From the IMG/VR virus record IMGVR_UViG_3300017963_000124, positions 1-43,073 of that record: a stretch of 43,073 nucleotides of DNA, one strand, 5' to 3'. Of this stretch, positions 21,878 through 29,051 are shown in pieces (the stretch's first letter is position 1; each line of letters starts with the position of its first letter). The notes below the pieces were generated by a model that saw only the letters and a program-made list of their open reading frames with translations, was not told the origin of the DNA and ran no database searches. This stretch comes from a virus. The position numbers and the translations under genes were made by a program.

Positions 21878-23127
21878 TAGACCTTACCTCCATCAACGTA
21901 TTTTTGCATATGGGCATACTCCGGTCTGAGGACCATTTTCTGGCTGTCGGAGTCGAATTGGAACATGTTGATGTCTAACAGGGGGATTTCCTCGTTGCTA
22001 TCCCGTTCGGTTTGATTCCCGGAATCCCGGTCGCCTTGGATCTTACCGCCAACAGATCGGGCACCGAATAGGCAACCCTCAATGAAGTCGGCTGATTTGG
22101 ACTTGAAGGATTTAGAATCGAAGCCGTGCTCCTTGACGAGAATATTCACGGTGTTTTCCGTGTTCTTGGTAATCTCGGCTTGGTACAAATCCTGATAGGT
22201 CTTTGCGGAATCTTGTGCAACCTTGAGTTGTTTCTCAAGAGCACTAATCCGCTTATCGACGGAATCACGATTGGTTGCTTCGGCTTTCAAACGAGCATTT
22301 TCTGCAATGAGTTGCTCCCGTGTCTTGCCAAGTGAATCGGACGAGTTTTTTTCCTCTTCCTCTTCCTCTTCCTCTTGGTCCATATCTTCTTTCTTGTTTG
22401 GTGACACTTTGGGTTCAACCTGTTTGATTTCCATTTCGTTTTTTGCCATGAGACTCGCACGGACGTTTAATTCTACCCGATCTATGCGGGGATTATCTTG
22501 GGCGAGTTTCCGCTTTATCTCTTCGATACGTTCTTGCGGAATATTTTCCAAGGCGTCCGTTGCTATGACATGTGAATCATAGCCTACCATGTTAATATCT
22601 ATGCCCTTTTGCTCGGAAACACTACTATCGTTATTCACCGTTATCCCGAGCGGTGAGAAAGTTATTCTCGCGTCACCTGCAATTTGGAGAGCCTGGCGGT
22701 CTCGTGGTTCGTCGGTTAGCGCCAAGTGATCGATCAAGAGATTGGACTGTATTTCGTCGTACGGTACGCCATCGTGGGTGCCCTTTTCTTTAACCATTTT
22801 GTAGGGATAACCAATGGAATATCCCCTCTTGATGACCGAGCCGTTGGTAAGATGGATATCGGCACATAAATTCTTATCCCCGTGCGGGCAGGCCTTGATG
22901 ACGGCTGTACCGAGTACCTTCTCCTTGCCGGAGAATAGCCCGTGATTCCCGTTTTCCATTGAGGGGTGCTCATCCAATACTGGGACACGACGGCCTATAT
23001 TGGACTTGAGGTCCTCCCATTTCTTGAGTTTGGCCACGCCGTATTCCGGATATTGCAGAACGCCCTCCCGTGCTACCGGTTGATTAAGGAGAACGGTGTC
23101 CAAGTCTACTTCGCTCATTTTTATCAT
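21877..23127 (-). CDS. Prohead protease (DUF2213-like) fused to scaffold
   Basis: 416 residues. Residues 1-165 match the DUF2213 type: PVAREGVLQYPEYG, VLDEHPS, NHGLFSGKEKVLGTAV, LTNGSVIKRGYSIGYPYK (probable Ser region) and LLIDHLALTDEPRDRQA. An acidic stretch (DQEEEEEEEEKNSSDS, about 250) is followed by a coiled coil (EQLIAENARLKAEATNRDSVDKRISALEKQLKVAQDSAKTYQ), the scaffold part. A cleaved internal scaffold fused to its protease is standard for HK97-like heads. Start overlaps the preceding stop (ATGA). Confidence 0.85.
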   Translation of the reverse strand: MIKMSEVDLDTVLLNQPVAREGVLQYPEYGVAKLKKWEDLKSNIGRRVPVLDEHPSMENGNHGLFSGKEKVLGTAVIKACPHGDKNLCADIHLTNGSVIKRGYSIGYPYKMVKEKGTHDGVPYDEIQSNLLIDHLALTDEPRDRQALQIAGDARITFSPLGITVNNDSSVSEQKGIDINMVGYDSHVIATDALENIPQERIEEIKRKLAQDNPRIDRVELNVRASLMAKNEMEIKQVEPKVSPNKKEDMDQEEEEEEEEKNSSDSLGKTREQLIAENARLKAEATNRDSVDKRISALEKQLKVAQDSAKTYQDLYQAEITKNTENTVNILVKEHGFDSKSFKSKSADFIEGCLFGARSVGGKIQGDRDSGNQTERDSNEEIPLLDINMFQFDSDSQKMVLRPEYAHMQKYVDGGKV

Positions 23128-23309
23128 CGTTTGAATATGGTCGCGTTTAACGTGTTATTAAGATGTTGCATTATTATGTCTAATTCCTCTACCATCCATT
23201 GAATTTTCTTGTCTACCTCATCAACGGAGGCAGCCTGTTTTATCCTGGCGGCGAAATCGGTTAAGCCATCAATATATCCGATCACTTCGGCGAGTGGATC
23301 ACTTGTCAT
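23124..23309 (-). CDS. Small helical protein between portal and protease genes
   Basis: 61 residues from the ATG at 23309 (TTG at 23318 possible). Two helices (PLAEVIGYIDGLTDFAARIKQAA; VDKKIQWMVEELDIIMQHLNNTLNA). It resembles in layout the coiled-coil protein at 25-240 (both contain an E-(V/I)-IG-(Y/F)-ID segment), but the similarity is too short to prove relationship. Function unknown; probably a virion or assembly factor. Confidence 0.7.
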   Translation of the reverse strand: MTSDPLAEVIGYIDGLTDFAARIKQAASVDEVDKKIQWMVEELDIIMQHLNNTLNATIFKR

Positions 23310-23314
23310 TTTGC

Positions 23315-23683
23315 TCAATATGTTATGTCATAGAGAATTTCCAAACGCCCGGGGACGCCCAGAGTGGTTTTAAGCGAGTTTTTTATCATTTCCGCGTCAA
23401 ACCAATACTTTAAATCGCCCTCTATCTCTTCCGTATCACTGGAGGCGATATATACAGTAAACTCACCATTTACCGCATCGGTGACTTCAATTTCTGCATC
23501 CGAGCCTCCCGCAGCCGTGTTTTTCTTTTGGAAAACAATGTCGCCTGTTTTTTTCTTTCTTACAGTGAATCTTAATTCCGCGTCGGTAAGATCCACTGGA
23601 TCTTCACTCGGAGAATACTTGGCTACAAACCCTTGAGACCAGTCATCACCGCGTATCATGGTAAACGTGGGTTCGACACTCAT
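23315..23683 (-). CDS. Ig-like/BppU-type beta-sandwich virion protein
   Basis: 122 residues with the opening TFTMIRGDDWSQGFVAKY, then DLTDAELRFTVRKKKTGDIVFQKKN, VNGEFTVYIASSDTEEIEGDLKYWFDAEM and GRLEILYDITY. This succession is the one seen in small phage proteins of the BppU N-domain/DUF2479-like group (a strand with 'RGD', a 'DLTDA' turn, and a 'YWFDAE' strand). Likely a virion surface or baseplate accessory protein. Confidence 0.65.
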   Translation of the reverse strand: MSVEPTFTMIRGDDWSQGFVAKYSPSEDPVDLTDAELRFTVRKKKTGDIVFQKKNTAAGGSDAEIEVTDAVNGEFTVYIASSDTEEIEGDLKYWFDAEMIKNSLKTTLGVPGRLEILYDITY

Positions 23684-23799
23684 CGTTCAACTACCTCCAA
23701 GATTATTTGCTCGTCTTCTTGTACGTCCAATTGCACGGTGCCCGCTTGAATCACCTTCACGGTATCGACTTGTACTTGTTGCCAGCCATCGGTTATCAA
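23680..23799 (-). CDS. 39-residue protein, TTG start, coupled to both neighbours
   Basis: A short gene that fills the gap between two annotated frames. The frame reads LITDGWQQVQVDTVKVIQ and ends EDEQIILEVVER, strong beta-rich coding sequence with a TGA overlapping the next ATG (ATGA). The start is probably the TTG at 23799, two bases after the previous stop. The frame is open upstream (GDAGITIT), so a -1 slip from the previous gene is an alternative, though I see no slip heptamer there. Confidence 0.5.
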   Translation of the reverse strand: MITDGWQQVQVDTVKVIQAGTVQLDVQEDEQIILEVVER

Positions 23800-23801
23800 A
23801 G

Positions 23802-24017
23802 TTATCGTGATACCAGCATCACCTCTTTGTTTGGTTCCTGTTCCTTGAGTTTCTTATATGCGTCCAAATATCTGTTGAATTCTTTCTTGAATTTCTTAGA
23901 CATGGTCTTCAAGTCTCGTTCAAGATTGGCCGCGGATGCAATGTGAGCCATTTGAAATGTTTTCCCGTCGGCCAAGTCCGTTTCGAACAGGATCTTAATA
24001 GGTCTACTACCCCTCAT
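23802..24017 (-). CDS. Small basic/helical virion-operon protein
   Basis: 71 residues: two strands (PIKILFETDLADGKTFQMAHIASA) and a charged helix (ERDLKTMSKKFKKEFNRYLDAYKKLKEQEPNKE). No recognised family. It lies between the large beta-rich protein and the 39-residue gene in the late operon. Confidence 0.65.
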   Translation of the reverse strand: MRGSRPIKILFETDLADGKTFQMAHIASAANLERDLKTMSKKFKKEFNRYLDAYKKLKEQEPNKEVMLVSR

Positions 24018-24021
24018 TGTT

Positions 24022-25206
24022 TTAGGTCTCCCTCGTTATCAAATGATTTGTTGGTTCGTTGCCGGTGTAGGTTACCGTCATTTCATATCGTGCCACGAGA
24101 CCGGTTATGCCGTCGTGTAGATCCGCTGCGGCCTTTGAGTTGTACACTTCCACAGTGCTGGATACGTGTTTTCCAACACCGTCATATATATGAGTCATCC
24201 AAACGTTCTCCTTGTTTAAACCAAGAAGTCGTTTTATGTCGCCTTCTATTGCACTCGTTCTTTCCTCATTGCTCCACGATTGGTTGGTGGCCAGGACTAC
24301 CACCGTATCGTCCGATGGAGTTGGGGTACTGGTGAACGCGGGATTCACAACAAATTCTCCTCGTGATTGGAGAACATTCCAAGAGTAGGAGGCAATATTT
24401 CTCGTTTCAATGATGGTCTGGTCTGACCCGTTTTTGTCTATCAAGCCCAGTTGCATGTTTCTAAACACGGAATTGGGCGCCTTTATGTCCGTATAAATAT
24501 TTGTGGATGTGGAGCCGGCAAGAACCAAGCCGGCTGCCGCATATCGTTTCTCAAGCAATGTGGTAATTTGCGTGATTCCGGGGATTTGATAATCTTTCCC
24601 GTATATTTTAATCGCTATGGGTGCAAAAATAACCGCGATTATATCACCCGTGACTACCTCCGCGGTGGCCAAGTTAAACGTGACTTTGAATTGAATTTTA
24701 TTCGTGTCCCGAACGATACTCAAAGCAAACGAGTCCAAATAGACTTGTATGCCACCCCGCAATATCTGAATAAACGCGACTGGAGAGCCGGAAACAGGAA
24801 TCCCGATATTATCAGTCCAACTGGTAACCCAACCGGCGGTATCCCAAACAGTTAACTCAAATGCGAGATCTGGGAGTACAGAAATATCAATAATGTCGGT
24901 CACCGTGGGAACATTGCTGAACCAATCAAGGACCGCCTGGTGTGCGCGAATTGGGATGGAACCAGACTCGTATCTATCCACGTTGCTTAAACCCGAGCCT
25001 CCGTCCGCAACCCACATGTAACCCGTGTTAACAACGGCGGTGGTGAATACATAAAAATACCATCCATTGCCCACTTCACTCATGGATTGGGAGGTTATCA
25101 CTTGTGTACCATCATCCTCGTACACATTAACCGTAGGCGTTAATCCGGTTGCTGGTACGCCGGAATTCTCAAAATATGCTCTTATTTGAACGGGGTTATC
25201 AACCAT
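24022..25206 (-). CDS. Beta-rich virion structural protein
   Basis: 394 residues. The N-terminal third is Ig-like (IRAYFENSGVPATGLTPTVNVYEDDG; GWYFYVFTTAVVNTGYMWVADGG, a tail-fibre/BppU-like pattern). The middle repeats the style (FELTVWDTAGWVTSW; PVAFIQILRGGIQVYLDSFAL). The C-terminal part has a helix and strands (TSAIEGDIKRLLGLNKENVWMTHIYDG; SSTVEVYNSKAAADLHDGITGLVARYEMTVTY). It follows the portal with an 8-bp overlap. Probably a head fibre or other surface protein; exact role unknown. Confidence 0.7.
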   Translation of the reverse strand: MVDNPVQIRAYFENSGVPATGLTPTVNVYEDDGTQVITSQSMSEVGNGWYFYVFTTAVVNTGYMWVADGGSGLSNVDRYESGSIPIRAHQAVLDWFSNVPTVTDIIDISVLPDLAFELTVWDTAGWVTSWTDNIGIPVSGSPVAFIQILRGGIQVYLDSFALSIVRDTNKIQFKVTFNLATAEVVTGDIIAVIFAPIAIKIYGKDYQIPGITQITTLLEKRYAAAGLVLAGSTSTNIYTDIKAPNSVFRNMQLGLIDKNGSDQTIIETRNIASYSWNVLQSRGEFVVNPAFTSTPTPSDDTVVVLATNQSWSNEERTSAIEGDIKRLLGLNKENVWMTHIYDGVGKHVSSTVEVYNSKAAADLHDGITGLVARYEMTVTYTGNEPTNHLITRET

Positions 25207-26935
25207 GTCTCATCAACTTTATCCAATTTGGTGATTTACCACTCCCGAAGGTGTCCTTTAGTATCATGTTTACTTCCGAGTAGGATAACGTCTCATCGAA
25301 TCCCCGGTCCATCGCCAGAATGGTACCAATACGATCTTTGTCATCCCGTGAAAGACCAAACTTCTTTAGACCCGCGGCAATACATTGTACGCGAGACATG
25401 TTAGGAGGCACGTCTCCTTTAACATGTTTGGTGATACAATGTGCTATCCATTCGTCCACAGTCTTCGAATCAAAATTATCTATGTTCAACATGGACAAAT
25501 CAATATTATCAATGTTTGACTCGCCATCTTTCTTGGGGTTGTCGCCAGGAATTTCCTCGTCTTCCAGATCAAATGTTTGGCTATCCATGTATTCCGCAAT
25601 TGTCATGTTGCCAATATCGTCCGGCCATAAGGGTAATCCCATTCTTTCACGGGCTTCGTTTACCGAGATAATATCTTGAACCGTCATAACGGCACCCGCT
25701 TCGGTTGCGAAAATGTTGGTTTGTTTACCCCTATCCAACTTGATATCCATCGGGAAAAACAATTCGAATATATCCGTTTCGGGATCAATTGCATCCTCAT
25801 CATCTTGATCGAGCATGTAATACGTCTCTACAATTGAATCCTCGTATCTTTCATGAAGAGTTGCGTACATTTCTGCTTGGTTGTCTTGGTCCGTTTCGGA
25901 TCCTGTTACAGTACCAGTTTGCACTCCCTCCATTCTCATGCTCGGGTAACCCGTTGCGGAGGATACATCTTTCGTGTATCTTCCCATAGTCTCGTCCAAA
26001 TTGAACGAGGCCTTCATTCCCTCTTCGACCTTAACTTGGAGGCGCTCATTGTGTACCATAACGGTGTAGGACGACGGGTTGCCATATTTTTCTGCCCAAG
26101 GTTTCAAATCCTCGTCGGTTTCGGCGCCCTCCACTGTAATATCAACGAGACCCAATCCACGTTTAACCACGATGGCGGCCCACGCTTGGGCAACATTCTC
26201 CGATCTTACAATGGTGTTGTATGATGTAAGAGTGCCGGGGATGCCCTCGTGTCCGTTTCCAATGGGATCTATCTCACCGATAAAAAGAACACAGTCCTTT
26301 GGGTCCAAGTTGAGTTGTTTGGTTCCCAATTCCCAACCGACCACCGGATTGAAGGAATCTATCTCATTCGTGCCCGTATCCCACGATATCCACTCGTCCG
26401 GTAACCTACACACGAATAACTTCCATTTTTTCACACGTTTGGATGAGCCGGTCTTTCGGCGATACAAAAGGGAACGGCCGAACGTCTCGGCGGTTTGAAC
26501 CGCAGAAATGACGGCTTTCTTGACTTTGTACTTCTTATGGATTCGTTTTAACTTGGCTTCCAACTTTGTATCAAGTCGAATCTTGTGTTCCCTATCCTTA
26601 AGAAACTTCCAGTCTATTTTGAACGCGGCCCTTGGCGCAACACGTGTTATGTACGAGCCTTTGGGAGTCCAAGAAACGGCGTACAATTCAGATTCGTGGA
26701 GGAGATGCTGGGCACGTGATAGACTCGCCACCTGATTATTAAAGTCTATAGGTTGACCTCCGTTGGCGCGGCGTATATCCTGATAAAATGGGTCGAAGGC
26801 ATAATCATGTCCGGTCTTTGGGTTGATGATCTTCTTACCGCCATCTTGACCGTATGTTTGTTTATCAGTTATTCCCACGGGCGGAGGGAGATTTGGGGTT
26901 ATTCCCGTCGCGGTATCCTGTTTTGCTTCAGCCAT
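25199..26935 (-). CDS. Portal protein
   Basis: 578 residues. The order is typical of portals: a wing helix (DIRRANGGQPIDFNNQVASLSRAQHLLHES), a clip/stem region (LEAKLKRIHKKYKVKKAVISAVQTAETFGRSLLY), WELGTKQLNLDPKDCVLFIGEIDP and the crown segment with TGYPSMRMEG followed by GSETDQDNQAEMYATLHERYEDSIVETYY, close to the DUF1073-type pattern. The last 100 residues (DEWIAHCITKHVKGDVPPNM ... LSRDDKDRIGTILAMDRGFDE) form a separate acidic/helical domain. It heads the head genes. Confidence 0.85.
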   Translation of the reverse strand: MAEAKQDTATGITPNLPPPVGITDKQTYGQDGGKKIINPKTGHDYAFDPFYQDIRRANGGQPIDFNNQVASLSRAQHLLHESELYAVSWTPKGSYITRVAPRAAFKIDWKFLKDREHKIRLDTKLEAKLKRIHKKYKVKKAVISAVQTAETFGRSLLYRRKTGSSKRVKKWKLFVCRLPDEWISWDTGTNEIDSFNPVVGWELGTKQLNLDPKDCVLFIGEIDPIGNGHEGIPGTLTSYNTIVRSENVAQAWAAIVVKRGLGLVDITVEGAETDEDLKPWAEKYGNPSSYTVMVHNERLQVKVEEGMKASFNLDETMGRYTKDVSSATGYPSMRMEGVQTGTVTGSETDQDNQAEMYATLHERYEDSIVETYYMLDQDDEDAIDPETDIFELFFPMDIKLDRGKQTNIFATEAGAVMTVQDIISVNEARERMGLPLWPDDIGNMTIAEYMDSQTFDLEDEEIPGDNPKKDGESNIDNIDLSMLNIDNFDSKTVDEWIAHCITKHVKGDVPPNMSRVQCIAAGLKKFGLSRDDKDRIGTILAMDRGFDETLSYSEVNMILKDTFGSGKSPNWIKLMRHG

Positions 26936-26936
26936 C

Positions 26937-27179
26937 TTAATCGGCCAGTATTTTGGCTATGTTCTTACTCATCTTGACCCATTCCTCATCTTGGCGAGGC
27001 GGGGCCGTGATGTACTCGGCGAGGCTGTCCGGGACATATTGGCCATCCCAGAACATGAAATATGCGTTTCCGTTGCAGAAATTCTCGTTGTACATTGCGT
27101 AGGGAATTACCGAGTATAATTCATCTCGGATTTCCTGGTAGCACTCGTACGAGATATCCTTGATGATTACCGTTCTCAT
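26937..27179 (-). CDS. Small protein ahead of portal
   Basis: 80 residues from the ATG at 27179 (TTG at 27188 possible): RTVIIKDISYECYQEIRDELYSVIPYAMY and a C-terminal helix (DEEWVKMSKNIAKILAD). Mixed alpha/beta, no known motif. One base separates its stop from the portal ATG. It could be a small terminase-like or portal accessory protein, but lacks an obvious HTH. Confidence 0.65.
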   Translation of the reverse strand: MRTVIIKDISYECYQEIRDELYSVIPYAMYNENFCNGNAYFMFWDGQYVPDSLAEYITAPPRQDEEWVKMSKNIAKILAD

Positions 27180-27194
27180 CGTTCTCAAGCCTCT

Positions 27195-27443
27195 TTACTC
27201 CTTTCTGAAAATACACAAGACTTGGTTGTAAATGGTCTGGGTTGCGGTTAAGAATTTGTATCCGAGACTTTCAACACACACGATTAATTCCGTTATGTCC
27301 ACATACATGCACCGCACGGCTCTTATGTCTTCGCATTCCCTATCGTCCTTGATGAGTTTCCTGAGTTTGGCATTTGTGTCCTTTTTTGAAGTCAATTCCG
27401 TGTCACCTTTCTGAAAATCACTTTGTGTTACATGCTCCACCAT
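27195..27443 (-). CDS. First gene of late structural operon, hypothetical
   Basis: 82 residues; charged helical first half (KKDTNAKLRKLIKDDRECEDIRAV) and a beta/alpha second half (DITELIVCVESLGYKFLTATQTIYNQVLCIF). It stands where many tailed viruses have the small terminase subunit, and its size is compatible, but I see no HTH. The late promoter-like motif is immediately upstream (27444-27470), so the transcript leader would be very short. Confidence 0.65.
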   Translation of the reverse strand: MVEHVTQSDFQKGDTELTSKKDTNAKLRKLIKDDRECEDIRAVRCMYVDITELIVCVESLGYKFLTATQTIYNQVLCIFRKE

Positions 27444-27470
27444 AGTCTAAACTCATTTAACTATGTTTCC
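27444..27470 (-). promoter_or_regulatory. Late promoter-like motif of structural operon
   Basis: 27 bp directly upstream of the first late gene: minus-strand core GAAACATAG-TTAAAT-GAGTTTAGACT. It shares 23 of 27 bases with 18816-18842 and 19 of 27 with 29009-29035. Placement before three late transcription units suggests recognition by a dedicated factor plus TBP/TFB (TTAAAT as TATA-like element). Confidence 0.6.
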
Positions 27471-27473
27471 CAC

Positions 27474-27649
27474 GAGCGGGTTGAAATGCGGTTTCGGGCT
27501 TCGTGGCGTCATTCCCGTCAACCGTGATCAGTAGGCGCAAACCGCCTCTTCGATCTGCCCGGGGTAGGCCGGCAGTCAACTCGAGCATGAAAAATGAACG
27601 TTATACGCGGTAACACTCTGACCATTACCGAATAAGGTTCCACCCGCTC
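27474..27649 (-). ncRNA. Candidate structured RNA or long leader upstream of late operon
   Basis: A 176-bp non-coding block, locally GC-rich. Its ends pair perfectly over 8 bp (GAGCGGGT 27474-27481 with ACCCGCTC 27642-27649). Inside are GCGGTTT/AAACCGC (27488-27494 with 27539-27545), CTGCC/GGCAG (27555-27559 with 27571-27575) and CGGTAA/TTACCG (27608-27613 with 27625-27630). Flanked by an upstream terminator and a downstream promoter. Strand is assumed from the direction of its neighbours. No known RNA family recognised. Confidence 0.4.
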
Positions 27650-27680
27650 TAATAAGGGGTGAAATTAGAGAAATAGAGGG

Positions 27681-27687
27681 AAAAAAA
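27681..27687 (-). terminator. Poly-T terminator of block 28855-27700
   Basis: A7 on the plus strand, T7 in the direction of transcription, 13 bp after the stop codon of the last small zinc gene. Separates the small leftward block from the late operon. Confidence 0.55.
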
Positions 27688-27699
27688 GAGGAAATAGTA

Positions 27700-27852
27700 T
27701 TAGGCTTTACCCGAGGCGCTCCGGTACATCATTCGTTGATTCGTGGTAATCAACATGCACCCGAGACATAAACCTAATTCTCTGGCACGCGGGCCCACTT
27801 TTATTTCTCGCCCGCACAATACACAAGTCGTTTTCTTGTCTTCTTGGGTCAT
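27700..27852 (-). CDS. 50-residue zinc-ribbon protein
   Basis: MTQEDKKTTCVLCGREIKVG followed by LGLCLGCMLITTNQR: two CxxC knuckles 17 residues apart, a compact zinc ribbon. The start is the ATG at 27852, one base after the preceding gene's stop; the longer frame to 27963 overlaps that gene and is not used. The end is basic. Last gene of its block; function unknown. Confidence 0.72.
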   Translation of the reverse strand: MTQEDKKTTCVLCGREIKVGPRARELGLCLGCMLITTNQRMMYRSASGKA

Positions 27853-27853
27853 T

Positions 27854-27979
27854 TTAGTTGCCCTCCTTGTCGTATACCGCAACCTCGCATTCCTCGTTAA
27901 AGGAACACTCGGAGCAGTACCAAGAGTTGAGGACGGCGCAGTCCTCATTGTCCGGTTCAACATCGAATACTGGTTTCAT
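27854..27979 (-). CDS. 41-residue cysteine-rich acidic protein
   Basis: A short gene between 27985 and 27700: MKPVFDVEPDNEDCAVLNSW, then YCSECSFNEECEVAVYDKEGN and stop. Four clustered cysteines (C, CxxC, C) suggest a zinc site. It fits exactly between neighbours (5-bp and 1-bp gaps) and has coding-like codon use. Unknown function. Confidence 0.65.
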   Translation of the reverse strand: MKPVFDVEPDNEDCAVLNSWYCSECSFNEECEVAVYDKEGN

Positions 27980-27984
27980 GATTA

Positions 27985-28332
27985 TCACACATCGGATAGT
28001 GCACGTTTGAATGATGTCCACACGTCTTCCTCCTCAACCAATTCCAACTCTTCTGGTGCGAAATACCAGTATTCCGGTCTTCTTGACTCGCTATATGGGT
28101 ACTCGCTAAGAACCACGCCCCACTTGTCGGCCGACGGGACATAATCGATAAAATAGAAGATCTTATCGACCTGTTGAAGGTAATTCTCGTATACGCGATT
28201 TTGCATGTACTTCTTACCGGTAATCTTGATCACGCGGATTCTCGTATCGCGGGTTATGGTTTCTGGGTTCTCTAACATGATTTTCACCGGGTTTGCGTTT
28301 AACGCCCGCAGGGCGTGGATAATCGTTCTCAC
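27985..28332 (-). CDS. Hypothetical protein
   Basis: 115 residues from a GTG. N-terminal helix (IIHALRALNANPVKIML), then strands with basic residues (RIRVIKITGKKYMQNRVYENYLQQVDKIFYFIDYVPSADKWGVVLSEYPY) and an acidic helix near the end (APEELELVEEEDVWTSFKRAL). A 56-bp gap separates it from the previous gene. No family recognised. Confidence 0.68.
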   Translation of the reverse strand: MRTIIHALRALNANPVKIMLENPETITRDTRIRVIKITGKKYMQNRVYENYLQQVDKIFYFIDYVPSADKWGVVLSEYPYSESRRPEYWYFAPEELELVEEEDVWTSFKRALSDV

Positions 28333-28388
28333 CCAAGGGAATCAAGGTGTAGAAGCCTTGTAAATCCGGGTGGGTCTAATCGACCTGA

Positions 28389-28589
28389 TTATTCTCGGCA
28401 CTTCTGGCATCGTTTCTGGCGATGATAGAACGGTGCATCTTTGTAGGCGTTGAAGCCGCACACACGGCATTCGTTGTATGAACGGCTGAAAAGCCCGTCT
28501 TGGCGGTACTCGTTGAAGACATCTTCCGAACCGCATTCCGGGCATTCCTTGAGCGGGAATTGTTCTCCGCATTGGATACATTTAACCAT
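28389..28589 (-). CDS. Double zinc-ribbon protein
   Basis: 66 residues starting MVKCIQCGEQFPLKECPECG, followed by NECRVCGFNAYKD and CQKCRE: four CxxC knuckles, enough for two zinc ribbons. A GTG 12 bases upstream overlaps the previous stop and is an alternative start. Similar in style to the C-terminal ribbons of RNA polymerase and TFB-type factors, but short. Probably nucleic-acid- or protein-binding. Confidence 0.75.
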   Translation of the reverse strand: MVKCIQCGEQFPLKECPECGSEDVFNEYRQDGLFSRSYNECRVCGFNAYKDAPFYHRQKRCQKCRE

Positions 28590-28597
28590 AGTTTTTC

Positions 28598-28855
28598 TCA
28601 CATCTCCATTCTTATTTTTGATTGGGCTTTGCAGTAATCACCGATCATCGTGATGGCTTCGCGGATATCGACGGCCTCACCCAAATCAATTGTGTTCTTG
28701 TAGAGAACGGTATATCCTTCAATATCACCGTCTTCGGTAATGTCGGGAATGAAGGTGTGCTTCCCGTATCTAACGGTGTCGTATCTACCATCGGATTTAC
28801 ACATTCTCATCTTTCGGAGCATCATTTTCTCGCGGATCTCGTTGTCGGTCATCAT
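28598..28855 (-). CDS. Hypothetical protein, first gene of small leftward block
   Basis: 85 residues: basic N-terminal helix (DNEIREKMMLRKMRMCKSDGRY), strands (YGKHTFIPDITEDGDIEGYTVLYKNTIDLGEA) and a C-terminal helix (REAITMIGDYCKAQ). No motif recognised. Transcribed from the divergent control region shared with the terminase gene. Confidence 0.7.
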   Translation of the reverse strand: MMTDNEIREKMMLRKMRMCKSDGRYDTVRYGKHTFIPDITEDGDIEGYTVLYKNTIDLGEAVDIREAITMIGDYCKAQSKIRMEM

Positions 28856-28966
28856 TTCGGGTTCACTTAGTTTTCGTTATTGCTCTGGAGTAGTATCCAC
28901 GACAAGTTATTTAAGTCTTATGTGTCTTCCGTGTTAGTCTCCAATTCGGAAGTCTCATTCCCGCTC

Positions 28967-28999
28967 ACTTAGTGTTTACTTAGTGTTTACTTAGTGTTC
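28967..28999 (+). repeat. Three tandem 11-bp direct repeats (ACTTAGTGTTT)
   Basis: Period 11 bp, about one helical turn, so a protein would bind on one face of DNA. Located about 10 bp upstream of the terminase late-promoter motif. Related copies lie in the other divergent region (4584-4622). Confidence 0.8.
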
Positions 29000-29008
29000 A
29001 GATCATAC

Positions 29009-29035
29009 CGAAACCTTATTAGATGAGTTAAGCCC
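29009..29035 (+). promoter_or_regulatory. Late promoter-like motif of terminase gene
   Basis: Third, more diverged copy of the late motif: GAAACC, then TTAGAT, then GAGTTAAG, 19 of 27 positions shared with 27444-27470. It ends 16 bp before the terminase ATG. Confidence 0.45.
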
Positions 29036-29051
29036 ATATTCCAGTAGGACA

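Larger units (their letters stand above)
28856..29051. promoter_or_regulatory. Divergent control region upstream of terminase, with three 11-bp iterons
   Basis: Three perfectly phased copies of ACTTAGTGTTT lie at 28967-28977, 28978-28988 and 28989-28999 (the last ends in C), with a fourth half-copy (CACTTAGTTTTC) near 28866. The same 11-mer recurs at 4601-4622. CTTAAATAAC (28903-28912, minus) is a TATA candidate for the leftward genes. A late promoter-like motif occupies 29009-29035 before the terminase ATG. An imperfect GTCTTCCG/CGGAAGTC inverted repeat sits at about 28924-28954. Confidence 0.6.

Noticed and set aside
27557-27575. 15-bp identity CCGGGGTAGGCCGGC shared with 42801-42815
   Set aside because: One or two 15-bp matches are expected by chance in 43 kb on two strands; the second copy is inside a coding region with normal codons.
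28967-28999. CRISPR-like array
   Set aside because: Repeats are 11 bp with no spacers; no array with regular spacers and no cas genes other than a Cas4-like nuclease were seen.
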